NCBI RefSeq assembly: GCF_000090795.2
Contig: NW_003546355.1
Span: 182,556-242,181, forward strand
Source of the DNA: Amphimedon queenslandica
Lineage: Eukaryota; Porifera; Demospongiae; Haplosclerida; Niphatidae
Direction: 5' to 3'
DNA length: 59,626 nucleotides
The first letter of the stretch is position 1; each line of letters opens with the position of its first letter. Of this stretch, positions 12,157-25,700 are shown in pieces. Position numbers and translations under genes: made by a program. A model generated the notes under the pieces. That model ran no database searches. It saw only the letters and a program-made list of their open reading frames with translations, and was not told the DNA's origin.

Positions 12157-13104
12157 AGAGAGAAAAAGAAACTTAAAAGGATGGAGACAATATCTAGTCT
12201 CCTACCTTGTGGGTCGCATTCCTTAGCCAGTTTGAGAGCGTCTGAGGTTGCAAGATCAGAATTAGCCGGAGTGACAGCCAGTATGAGTGTATTCTCTTTT
12301 GTAATGAACTGGAGCAACATGTCTCTTATCTGGAACTCAATATCTGGAGGCTGGTCTCCAACTGGGACCTTCGTCATACCAGGCAAGTCAACAAGGGTAA
12401 GATTAAGAACTGGGGAAGAGTTTTAAAAGTAACGAGAGAGAGAGAGAGGGAGAGAGAGAGGGGGGTAGTAAGTAAATATGTATCAGGTGATAGTCATGAG
12501 ACATACCATGCGGTGAATAGACCCTCAGGTTGATTGGTACGGCTGATATTCCTTTCTTCTTTCCCGTTATCCTATCAGTCTCGGCCTCAATCTCTTTACG
12601 TACTTCGTTAAAATCCGTAAACTTCTTTCCCTTTTGATGTAAAAACTCGGCATATTCTAAGAGAGAAAGACAGATATGTAACATGTTCTTGCTTTTAAAA
12701 AGGTTTTTACCAGCTTTAGCGTTTATTAATTGCAGGATTAGCGGACGCCTTGTGACAATTCCGGACCCACGTGGCAAGAAATCCCTAAACAAAAACAATT
12801 TTAACTAATAGAATTAACGAGAAAAATTTCAGTTTCAATAGCAACAGGTTAAAATGTAAACATTGATTTATTTGAAATATTTAAAAGAATCCTTAAATCC
12901 TTACAACTATATTAATTGTACATTAGTTATAAGTTCTCACTTTCCAACGCAGTTCTCCAGTACTGAGCTCTTCCCGGCAGACTGACCGCCAACCACAGCT
13001 ATTTGAGGTAGATCGATGGGGCAGACCATCCCCAGGCTACTGAAGGCGTCCTGGAGGCTGTTGACGAGTGGGATAAGGTCCTGCATCTCTTGATTGTGAG
13101 ACAT
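8276..13104 (-). CDS. DNM: Classical dynamin (GTPase-middle-PH-GED-PRD)
   Basis: Nineteen exons with consistent phases, about 828 residues: 13104-12941, 12784-12711, 12656-12507, 12409-12206, 12104-11897, 11843-11792, 11738-11596, 11538-11400, 11148-10942, 10290-10204, 10117-10047, 9835-9673, 9553-9438, 9388-9265, 9213-9070, 8915-8744, 8661-8514, 8470-8420 and 8345-8276. The product is a membrane-fission GTPase of endocytosis. It has the P-loop [13 protein letters not shown] and TKLD. A middle/stalk region follows, then a PH domain ([20 protein letters not shown]), the GTPase effector domain ([15 protein letters not shown]) and a Pro-rich tail ([31 protein letters not shown]) with SH3-type PxxP motifs. 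The PH and PRD domains separate it from Drp1 and Mx relatives. It is one gene where vertebrates have DNM1-3. The intron at 10291-10941 contains repeat family B. Confidence 0.97.
10315..10905 (+). repeat. Intronic tandem repeat, family B (ACTATAGT core)
   Basis: At least three units of about 185-190 bases lie inside a dynamin intron. Each has CAGCTCAAACTTTCTACGCA, TGTATATGTATCAGAAAATG, GGAGAATTCTCACC and a near-perfect palindrome around TACTATAGTACAGGGACTTT. The same family lies in a DHX33 intron (inverted) and an S28 peptidase intron. Confidence 0.9.
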
Positions 13105-13229
13105 TTTGAAAGAAAATGAGGGAAAGAGAGAGAAGGAGAAGGGCAGGAATTTGCGTCGGCTGCTACGCCCTTATGAGTGGGTGGGGATAATTAAATGGGT
13201 GTGGCTAACTTGCTCATTAATTATTCAAA
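13105..13229. promoter_or_regulatory. Divergent promoter, dynamin / DHX33
   Basis: The two start codons are 125 bases apart and point away from each other. The interval has a GGGTGTGGCT (CACCC-box-like) motif near 13197-13206 and purine-rich sequence on the dynamin side. No TATA box is evident. Confidence 0.5.
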
Positions 13230-16028
<2,799 letters not shown>

Positions 16029-16042
16029 ACTCACTCAGTCAT

Positions 16043-17755
16043 TCACATTGTAACATTTTGTGATCTAATCAATTCAATTTTTTGTGGCAGCAATGCCACC
16101 ATTTCTTTACACAATCCTAACTCTTCAGTAAATACTTCTTTGATCTCTTCAGTATGAGATTCACAATACTCGATCAACCATTTATAGGACTGAATCGAGG
16201 TCTCCAAATTCTTGATCTGTTCCCCGGGGTTTCCCGCTAAAAGTTTAGAATACAAGCGAGCCACGTTGAGCTTTGACGTGAGATAAGAATGCAAGTACTC
16301 GGCTTCTGGTTGAGTCTCAAAACTTGAGAAAAACTCTCCGTAGTGCTTAATGGCATCATTGAGTAGTCGGTTTATTTTTTGGATTTGATGCTGTGAAGGA
16401 GAAGATCCTTCTTCACTGGCTAGTATTATCTTATTATTAGCCATGTCATTTAGCGTGTCACCTAATTCAAACATCAGCTGGCGATTGAGTACAAGATAAT
16501 ACTGAGGGTTGAGACAGGAGAGAAGAGAAGAGAGGATGTCGACACGACGTTTGTGCATCCGACATTTTAAAGAAAGGTCTGACTCAAAGAAAGAAAGGAT
16601 TTTATAAAGAGATGAGTGATCTTGAGAAATAGAGACGAAATCGGTCGCGTGGTCTTCTAAATTATAAAACTTCTGAGCCAATTTAATCTGTGCTTCAGCA
16701 AACAAGAATACCTTAGATGCGTCTTGATAATTCTCAACTACATCACAAGAAACTTGTCCCTCAACATCAGCTAACTCTAACGGCTCAAACCTGTGTACTA
16801 TAGCAACCTTTTCCCTCGTACCACCACCTCCTCCTCTTTCTCCTGATTCAGTACAAGAATGAGTCAATAAAGATATTGTATACTTGATCCAACATCTGCT
16901 AACATCAGCTTCACTCTGCTCCAGTTTCTCTTTCATCTCCTCTCCTTTTCCCCCCAACTCTTCGCTATAAGAACGAAGGACTACACTAGCAGCTGCCAGA
17001 CAGTGCCTAGCCTGAGGGTAGTTAGACACATTGATATAATACTGAGATATGGTCGCTGCATTGAGTGACCATTCAATGGGGTCATAACTCTTGGTCTCAA
17101 GCTGACGTGAGAGAGTATTCTGACAGTACTGTGCTGATAATCCCGGCTGGTCTAAGTGAGTATAGACCTGAGCTAGGTAGAAGAGGGTGTGTGTGTGAAG
17201 ATCTTCAAACGTCTTCTCTCTCTCTCCCTTATCTCTGATGTCACCAGTGAACAGATCTTCATCAGACAGTGGTGGAGGATGGTGATACGACTTGTACAAT
17301 GTCTCTCCTTGTTTTAAAAGCTCTAGTGACTTCTCATATTCCTCACTTCTATTCGACCACAAGATTCCAAGACCGTTACAAGCGGTTACCATAGCAAAGG
17401 CAACACGCCCCTGAAATTCAAGAGATTTTGACAATTCTAAAATAGATTCATATTCTCTCTGTCCGGCACTAGTTTCATCAGTATTGATGTAATTAGCGGC
17501 TAAGAGAGAAGAGAGAGTGATTAATAGTGGGTGCAGACTGTCGTTAATTTCGGGCGGGGCCTGGCCTATCTTATCCTTAATTAGTAGGAGGGTTTTACGG
17601 GCGGAGTAAAGCGAACGATAGGGTTCCTCCTCAGGGTCTTTCCCACTCTCTTTGATGTACGAGAGGTACTCATCATAAAGTGGTTTAATCTCTTCCTTTA
17701 TCCATTCGATAAGTGTTGAGGATAGACTTATATAGTCTTTGGAACCGGAGGCCAT
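16043..17755 (-). CDS. KIFBP: KIF-binding protein
   Basis: A single 570-residue open frame with no introns. It matches KIFBP along its length: EEEPYRSLYSARKTLL near the N-terminus, then NNLGILWS-type TPR sequence (CNGLGILWSNRSEEYEKSLE), THTLFYLAQVYTHLDQPGLS, YDPIEWSLNAATISQYYIN, QDHSSLYKILSFFESDLSLK, CRMHKRRVDI, LNPQYYLVLNRQLMFELGD and EMVALLPQKIE at the end. KIFBP is a TPR-like helical protein that binds kinesin motor domains and restrains them. Human KIFBP has several introns, so the intronless state is notable. Its ATG begins one base after the stop of the exon at 17757-17906. Confidence 0.96.
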   Translation of the reverse strand: MASGSKDYISLSSTLIEWIKEEIKPLYDEYLSYIKESGKDPEEEPYRSLYSARKTLLLIKDKIGQAPPEINDSLHPLLITLSSLLAANYINTDETSAGQREYESILELSKSLEFQGRVAFAMVTACNGLGILWSNRSEEYEKSLELLKQGETLYKSYHHPPPLSDEDLFTGDIRDKGEREKTFEDLHTHTLFYLAQVYTHLDQPGLSAQYCQNTLSRQLETKSYDPIEWSLNAATISQYYINVSNYPQARHCLAAASVVLRSYSEELGGKGEEMKEKLEQSEADVSRCWIKYTISLLTHSCTESGERGGGGGTREKVAIVHRFEPLELADVEGQVSCDVVENYQDASKVFLFAEAQIKLAQKFYNLEDHATDFVSISQDHSSLYKILSFFESDLSLKCRMHKRRVDILSSLLSCLNPQYYLVLNRQLMFELGDTLNDMANNKIILASEEGSSPSQHQIQKINRLLNDAIKHYGEFFSSFETQPEAEYLHSYLTSKLNVARLYSKLLAGNPGEQIKNLETSIQSYKWLIEYCESHTEEIKEVFTEELGLCKEMVALLPQKIELIRSQNVTM

Positions 17756-17756
17756 T

Positions 17757-18106
17757 TTATTTTGAGTTTTGAGACCTTGAAGGAGGTGGAGTCAATTCGC
17801 GTAATCTCTCACGCCAGACACTCTCAACTTCACGTAGACACACTCCCTCCTCAAACGCCTCCTGTCCACCCACACCCTCTGGTAATGGAGCCTCTTGGGA
17901 TGGAACCTATTAATTAAAAATTAATTACATAATTAATTGACACCCAATATCAATTATTATTATTATTGTTGTTATTATACTTACTTCTATATCAAGTGTT
18001 GGTAGTTTACTGTTCCTCCAGTCCTTATCTATTAGTCTATAATCTAATAATTTATTATTTTTATGTCCTGCACTCAATTTACTGTCCTTGCTGATGCCTT
18101 GCTCAT
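17757..18106 (-). CDS. Last two exons of unrecognised gene 'B'
   Basis: Two exons (18106-17985 and 17906-17757) join in phase to encode a C-terminus of about 90 residues: ISKDSKLSAGHKNNKLLDYR, then KDWRNSKLPTLDIE, VPSQEAPLPEGVGGQEAFEE, GVCLREVESVWRERLRELTP and stop. Splice sites are good (acceptor CGCAG at 18107 side, donor GTAAG), but no in-frame Met or upstream exon is seen, so it is partial or a 5'-truncated remnant. I do not recognise the family. Degenerate copies lie near 26980, 31262 and 35365, next to the NLR genes. TAA is separated from the KIFBP ATG by one base, so transcription may be shared. Confidence 0.5.
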
Positions 18107-18222
18107 CTGCGATTGGGTGTGGTCAATTGTGAGGGCGTGGTTTGTTCATTGCAGATATAATTATGGCGAGATATGGTTGCACTTTAAAATCTATGACTTA
18201 ATTTCTTCCTAAGTTCTTCTAG

Positions 18223-21200
18223 CTCTGTGAAGATACCAATGGCCGAGGGGTTTACTTTAATGAGGCAAAAAAGTGTACGAGACTCCAAAGATTCCAAGTA
18301 AGACTCCAGTATGATACATACTCTGAATATATACTACTAAATTTACTCAGAAAACTACAAGAACTCCAAAAGGACTCCACAAAGGCTCCAAAGGGAAGTA
18401 TACAAGACTCCAAGTTCGTTCTCGAACTCGTTTCTGACCCCTCGTCCATCACAGATACTACTATCCTGCTTAGTTAGTACATGTAATACTATTTCTGTCT
18501 ACCAATATGACTTCTACCTTCAGATATTGAGCACCTTGATAGAGTCTTGTCAGAGTTGGAGCATTTTGCTGATGCTGAATGGGAACATTTTGGGCTCAAG
18601 TGTGGCCTGCACTATAACACATTGAAAAGAATAGAAAGTGATACTGGGTCTACTAAAAAACGTTTCAGAGAGTGCGTGGCTTGCTGGCTGAGGAGAGAGG
18701 ATGATGTTGATAAAAAAGGAAAACCAACTTTACAAAGGTTGGCTGATATAGTGGAGGTTACTGGAGACAAAGCTGCAGCAGAAAAAATCAGGATTAAATT
18801 CAGAGAAGGTAATCATGAAGGTTGGTAGATCTTACAGTCTGGTTGTCTAGTTGTCAACTAGGGAGGTGCTCTTGTAAGCCAGGACATACCCTATAGGCTG
18901 GGGAATGGTCTGGCTTGCAAGACTAAGGTGCTTGGATTATCGATTGTTTTTCCGCCATAATTATTATTGGAGCGAGCCAAAGCGAGCCCCACTAAAGGCG
19001 GGTTTTCAATATGATGCATGCACGTCCGTCACGACTGGAAGTGCTGTATAAACTAATGGGAGCATGCATCAGATTAGAAAACATTTCTATTCTGACGCAT
19101 TGACACATACTCCCATTGGTTTATATAGCACTTCCGGTCATGACGCAACAATGTGTCATATTGAGAACCCACCTTAAGATGAGAAACGTCTGTCTGCCTT
19201 TCTGTCTATACGGACCAACTGTCTAACTATTATTAAAGTTAAATAGCCTAATCTTATATCTTCATTGAAAGCGGGTGTGGTCACAATGAAATAAAATGGC
19301 ACCTATCAGCAAGTCTGATGTTATTTGCAGCGAACCAGGGGCGGATCTAGGATTGAATTTTTGGGGGGCCATAATTATATGGGTGGGGTAAATAGTGGGT
19401 GTGGTCAACTAGGCATGCAGGATTTCATTTGGGAAGTTGAAATTTTGAAGATTAGGCCTCTTAAATGAGCTCCTTTGTGGTTTACAGACTGTTTACACAG
19501 TCAAGTACTGCAGCTGTTTCACAGTTTACATAGATAAAACTAATTTTATACTTGACCAGAAAAATTTTTGGGGGGGCCTGGCCCCCCCTAGATCCGCCCC
19601 TGCAGCGAACTGTAAGTGAGATAAAACAAAACTGTTGTCCAAAGATTTCTCTAGCAGCAAGGGTTGGAAAAGTAGATACATACAATTTTATTTCTTGATA
19701 TTAAAGGACTCTGATGAGATGAATGCTGCCTGCAGTGACTTCTTCAGACCGGCAGTGACTGCTTCTAACTATCTTCAATGCTGTAACTGCTGCAGAGATT
19801 CTTAAGTGATGTTACATTTAAACCAAAATGCTGTATTTCAGGCATGTAATTGCTTAGCTTGCATGCTCATATAAAGATCATACAGTACATAGGCTTGCTT
19901 TGGCTCGCCCCTTTAATGTTTTACATTCGTCTAGTTATTTTACATAACATGGATCAATACTTGTCAAATATAATATACTTACTATTACTTTATATCTCTG
20001 GTGAAAGTTAAGATAACATCATAACAGCCTGCAAAGGGGCTGGTCCCCAGATATCTGCAGACTGAAGTCACTGAACGCAGATTACCCAATAATGATATTC
20101 ATTAGATATTTTAGTCTCATCTGCTAGTGGCCCAATTCTGGCAATCCAATAACAATTGATACCAATACAATTGTCATGATATACTATATGTGTATGTATT
20201 TTTATAGCTATTCAGATATTCAACACTCATCATCCACTCCTCTCTCAGTCTCTCTCTGATCCTGTCAGTGTAGCTATTATGCTTCAAAGAGAGGGTGTCA
20301 TAACAGGACAAGTATTGGATAGTGTGGAATCAGCTAGTCCCTCTGTTCCTAATCAACGTGAAATCCTGTTAGCTGCCATTAGAAAAGCTATTCAAAGCAA
20401 TTATAGTTCACTACAAACATTTGCTAGTGTGTTGTGCAAGTCCAATGGTAATGTAGAACTAGGAACATTTATACAAAGAGACTATAGTGAGTTAATCTCA
20501 TGAATTATGAATATTTTTTCTTGATTTTGCAAGTAGATAAGCATATTTCTAGTAATGAAGTTGTTAATATTACAATTGAAGAAGAAGGTATGGAAATAAA
20601 AACAATTATGTTATTATAGCAAAACTTTAGTTGAAATTCCTGTTCTAAAGAGTAAATCAAGAGAATTTAGTTCAATAAGAGCTTCACTTGGAAGGATGCT
20701 GTATAAAGTAGACAAAGCTATATTGAAGAAATCTCCTTCTATAGATGACATAAAATTGCTAATTAAATCATACAATTTAGATCTAAAGCCAAAGCTAGAA
20801 AATTGTTTGGACTTATCTGATGTATTAGATGTGGTTAAAGGAGAGTGTTCATTGACTGATATTAGTCTATTGGAAGCTATAGTTGAAAAATTTGAAGTCA
20901 CTGAAGCTGAAAGATATATTGAACAATACAAGACAACACTGGAAGAGTTTTGTCATTCAATGTCAGTTGAACTTTGCTTGAAGGAGAAGTTTGATGCTGT
21001 CAATACTAGCCCTTCTCTTAAATGTGAATCAGCAACTTATGTCTTTGACTGGAGACCTGACGAAAAGAAATTGAAGGATATTACTGACATTCTTTCCAAG
21101 ACGTCTGGTAAATTTGTGAAGATAAAGTATATTGATACTGGATACTCCATTGTGGTCACTTGCTCCTTCTTTCGATCTGTTATGAAACGTCTCATTATAA

Positions 21201-22382
21201 AATTGAGTGAGAATCTTGCATTATTAAAAGAGAGTGGTCTAATGAAGCTTACTGTTGGATACCGTACAATATGGATCAAAGACGAGATACAAGTATGTGC
21301 ATGTGTACATGTATACTGTCAGTAATTATTATTATATACTGTATTATAAAGGAAATTAAGGAACCACTGGAAACAAAAACAAAATCTGAACTACCTCAGG
21401 TAAACTTGATGCATGTATATAATTTTACTTTTTTCTACTACTGTACTTGTACATCTTGATGTATTGACACTTATGCGTACTGGTATATGCCACATGAATA
21501 TAACTATTATGTGTACATACTTAAAAGTTTGATTTGTCTAGGCAACAAAAGTGGCTAGTGTAGGAGAGAAAATAGAACTAAAAGTAAGTCTTTTTGCAGC
21601 AACAAAGCATTCATTATCAGTCATAGGTCCTCTTTATTGGTGACCTTGGCGTTGGAAAAACATCAATTGTCCAGTTATTAAAGAATAAAAAAGTGATTTG
21701 GTTTCCGCAAACTACAATTGCCCTTGATATTGTATCAATTGATGCTGAAACTCCTGACACAATAGTAGAAGTAAGCTGCTTTTCCTAAAATAAATCATAT
21801 TTATTAATTATATTATATATGTAGCTACACCTTTATGATACAGCAGGGCTGGAACGCCACAGAGCATTGACAAGACAGTTCTATAGAAATGCTGACATTG
21901 CTATTTTTGTGTTCAGCATTGATGATGGTGATTCATTCCGCCACATTGAGCAGGTTTGGAGACAAGAAGTTTTGAATCATAATGAAAAAGACAATGTGAA
22001 GATGATTCTCATTGGTAACAAGGATGACTGTAATGAAGAGAGGGTCAACCCTAAATCAACAAGCGAGGAATATGCTGAAAAAAATGACATGAAATTTATT
22101 GAAATGTCTGCCATTATAAGATATGATCATAAAAAGGTGAACTCTGTCCTTGAAGAAGCTGCAGCTGAAATTGTACGCCAAAGAGGTAATACCAATATAG
22201 GAGAAGAAGATGAAAAAATAGATCAACATAAGCCAGAACCTGCCCCTGTCCAGCCTGCCCCTATCCATCCTGCTCCTGTCAAGCCTGCCCCTGTTAAGCC
22301 TGCCCCTGTCCAGCCTGCCCCTGTCCGGCTTGCTCCGGTCCCTGCAGCACCACAACAAGAACGGGGTGGTTGGTGTTGTTAA
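18223..22382 (+). CDS. Death / CARD-like / Rab GTPase fusion protein
   Basis: Nine phase-consistent exons: 18223-18472, 18524-18808, 20208-20486, 20537-20587, 20631-21292, 21352-21399, 21542-21583, 21627-21770 and 21825-22382, about 772 residues. Exon 1 is an open 83-residue segment without a Met, so the true start is upstream or exon 1 is not coding. Exon 2 is a Death domain (LSELEHFADAEWEHFGLKCG). Exon 3 looks CARD-like (SDPVSVAIMLQREG, IQSNYSSLQTFASVLCKS). Exon 5 is an unnamed region of about 200 residues (DLSDVLDVVKGECSLTDISL, VTCSFFRSVMKRLI). The last exons form a full Rab domain: GDLGVGKTS, DTAGLERHR, NKDD and EMSA, then a PAPV repeat tail and WCC terminus suited to geranylgeranylation. 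Leu replaces the catalytic Gln. A membrane-tethered Death-fold signalling GTPase is inferred. Confidence 0.78.
18999..19173. repeat. Foldback (inverted repeat) element
   Basis: Two imperfect arms of about 80-90 bases face each other in the long intron after the Death exon: GGGTTTTCAATATG with GGAAGTGCTGTATAAACTAA on the left, and the reverse complement of similar sequence (CACTTCCGG, CATATTGAGAACCC) on the right. This is a MITE-like hairpin with no coding capacity. Target duplication was not resolved. Confidence 0.7.
19336..19602. mobile_element. hAT-like MITE with 8-bp target duplication
   Basis: Terminal inverted repeats CAGGGGCGGATCTAGG and CCTAGATCCGCCCCTG bound a 267-base element. Both sides are flanked by CAGCGAAC (19328-19335 and 19603-19610). 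CAG-type ends and an 8-bp duplication are hallmarks of hAT elements. No transposase is present. It lies in the same intron as the foldback at 18999. Confidence 0.88.
22240..22352 (+). repeat. Coding minisatellite, PAPV repeats
   Basis: A tandem repeat of about 15 bases (CCTGCCCCTGTCCAG and variants) encodes PAPVQ/PAPVK-type pentapeptides between the GTPase core and the prenylation motif of the Death-Rab protein. It probably forms an extended linker. Confidence 0.85.
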
Positions 22383-22753
22383 AGAGCAACAAAAATGCAT
22401 TTATAGATCTTATAAATGTAAAGATAATATTTATAAATTATATTTGTGTGTATATATTTTATTTTTTAATTTCCATTTGAAAAATACCTTTTGTTGCAGT
22501 ATAGATTAGCTCTGTTCAATTGCAATAGCCTTCATTGAGATTATTATACATAAATGTAACCACTACAAAGTGTTCCAACTGTATGTGTTATTTAGTACCA
22601 GTAATACCTGGTAGCTCAGCTCATGTGATGGGCGTGGTCGATCTGTGCATCCAAAGTTTGGGTGTGGTTCATTTTTGCAGCTAGCAAACTTTCTTGAGCT
22701 TCTCTGTTCTTCAGACTGCTTTTACTTTCTCTCTTTATTAGTGCTCTTCTTCA
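22383..22753 (+). promoter_or_regulatory. Intergenic region and likely NLR-1 promoter
   Basis: The 371 bases between the Death-Rab stop and the NLR-1 start hold no open frame. GGGCGTGGTC (22629) and GGGTGTGGTT (22669) precede the gene. Similar GGGTGTGGTC motifs precede NLR-2 (27169) and NLR-3 (31580), consistent with a promoter copied with the genes. Confidence 0.35.
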
Positions 22754-25700
22754 ATGGCTTCTATCACAGCTACGACTATCCTTGGTTAGTGCATTGCTGT
22801 TGAATCTTATGATTATTTAAATCTCTCTTTTCAGATATTACACATCTTGATTTCATCTTGTCAGAGTTAGAGAACCTCAATTTTTCTGAGGCTAAATGGG
22901 AGAAATTTGGTCTTAAGTGTGGCCTTTATGAGAACACATTGGAAACATTAGAGGCTGATTATCCTAACAATGCCAGCAAATGTTTCAGAAAGTGCATTGG
23001 TCGCTGGCTGAGGAGAGAGGATGGTGTTAATGAAAAAGGAGAGCCAACTTTAGAGATATTAGCTGATATAGTGGAAGAGACTGGAGATAAAGCTACAGCA
23101 GAGAAGATCAGGAGTCAATTCAAAGGGGAACATAATTGCAAAGGTCAGTACATTCTGTCGGTTGTTTTATTTTAGCTGTTGTAAATATTTCAAGCATTTT
23201 TACGATGAGTGCTGTGCCACTGCATAGAGTTATATGCCCATAACATGCATTTTTATGCTGTTACTTGTTTTTGACAATCAGTAAAGCCATAGATAAGGAT
23301 GGGCAAGACTCATTGTGGTATACGTGTACATACCGGTATGTGTAAATAAAATATCAACCTGTCAGGAGGGTGTTATGGGTGTATAACACCCTCCTGATGA
23401 TACGTCAATGTCCAATACTTATTTACTAATATTTGCAAATTTATAGCTGTACTGTCTACCGGTATGCCTAAGACTTCAGCACAAAGTTCTACACTGGAAG
23501 CAAAATTGGAAGCCTTTATATTTGGATCAATAATTGTGGCAGTAATGTCAATACTAGTAGCATTTTGTACTATAATAGTAGCATTAGTATTAAATTTTTT
23601 ATTTACTACGGTAATTGATGTGTATGGACAGCAATTAGGTGACAAGTATAGTGAAACTCTGACAAGGTATAAGGATCCAGATATTAATAAATTCCCAGCT
23701 GCTGGTCCATCAGTCCCTGTTTATGTTCCTTTTATACCTCTGATATCAATCATAGTGGAAAAACATAAGAAAGAATTTTTGCATAGTGATAGAATTGAAG
23801 AAAAAATTGAGTTTGAAAAAATAGAAATTGATGATATTTTAAAACCACTGACAGATAAACGGCTAAGATTTGTATTAATTGAAGGAGAACCTGGTATAGG
23901 AAAGAGCACATTAGCTAAAGAGTTAACATTACAATGGGTTGGACAAGCAGATGAATATTTAACAGATTATAAAATTGTTATTTTAATTCCACTGCGTCTT
24001 GAAACTTATCAAAAAGCTAAAAACATTGAAGACCTTCTAATTGATGTTGAAAATATTAATGAGACTGAAGTAATGTTATTGATAAATGAAACAAAAGGAG
24101 CAGAAGTTCTTTGGATATTAGATGGTTTTGATGAGCTTCCACATCATTTGAGAAACAGTTCAACTTCAATATTCATTAAACTTATAAAAGGAGATATTCT
24201 TCCAAAGTCAACAGTCATAGTTACAAGTAGACATGCTGCTACTGATCCTTTGCTTACCTTTTTAGAAGATGACTCAAAACATATTGCTCTTAGAGGCTTT
24301 GGTTCAAATGAAACCATACAATATGCTTTCAGATATTTTCAAGATAAAGAAATACTTTATCAATTTTATTCTTATTACAGAGGTAATACTATGATTGAGA
24401 ATATGCTGTACAATCCAATGAACTGTTTCATAATGTGTACAGTATTTAATGAGTTTATACTTTCTAATAATACAAAATACCCGACAACAATGACCGGAAT
24501 TTATAATTACTATGTCCGTGCATTACTCAAGCGACACCTCATTGATGCTAAAGTAATTGATATAAACTACGAAATGCCTCAAAATTTAATACACAAAATT
24601 GACTGATAATCCTACATTAAGTGGCATTTGGAAACATTTTCATTATCTTTCCAAAATAGCTTTTAATGGTGTAATGAACCAAGAATATGTTTTTGGAAAG
24701 GAGCTTGGTGACATTCCAAAATTGAGTATGATGGACACCATCATTAGCTTCACTGGGTTTGATAAAGATGAGTCCAGCAGTTTCATACACACTACACTAC
24801 AAGAATACTTTGCAGCAATTTATCTTGTAAACAATTCAGGCTCCATGTTTACTGAAAAAGACTTGAAGCAAAACTCAAATCTTGAAGCTGTCCTTGCTTT
24901 TTATGTTGGATTATTAAAATTTATTGGCAGAAATGTAGATAATAAAACAATGAGTATAATATTCAGTAACAAATACCTAATCAGCAGCAATGATTTAACT
25001 CATGAACCACCGTGTATTCCAGTTACTAATTTAATGCTTAGATGTATACATGAACGAGATAATCTTCTACATGCATACAGCACACATTATTTTTATAAGC
25101 AGAACTTTAAATTTCGCAGACCTATTATTAGCACTACACACTTAAGAGATTTGGAGCACTTTATTTGTGGTTATATTGTTGCTGCCCATAATATTACACT
25201 CAACTTTAAACCTACTTTTTCATCTGACATAGAAGCTTTTAATAAAGGACTCCAATCCCATTCGTCCATTAATGGAAAAATACAGATTAATTTCCAATAT
25301 ATTTATGTTGATAGCACAATCATACCCGATCTACTTACTATACCAAGGGATATAGTAGTAGGATTACAGTTATACGTATTTGATAATGTTTCAATCTGTG
25401 AATTTATTCCCAAGTTTTCATCAGTGCAAGAAATTAGTCTTGATCATCACAAGTATGATAACTTTCAGTGTAATTCAACCATATCAGAACATCCTTTACT
25501 GAAACTTAAAAAACTTGAAAAGCTGAAATTAATCATTGAAAATGCACTGGAAAGTGATTTTCAGTTACTCAAACAACTTACTGCTCCTGGAAGACCTCTT
25601 AAACAATTACACATACGTATTAAGACTTTAAAGTCCTCAAAATTAATTGAAATGCTGTTATCTTTAGAAGAATCAAGAGCTGTAATATCACTGTCTTGTA

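Noticed and set aside
18252-18452. Minus-strand 66-residue open frame
   Set aside because: Antisense to the plus-strand exon that fits the Death-Rab gene in phase at its donor; the plus strand is better supported.
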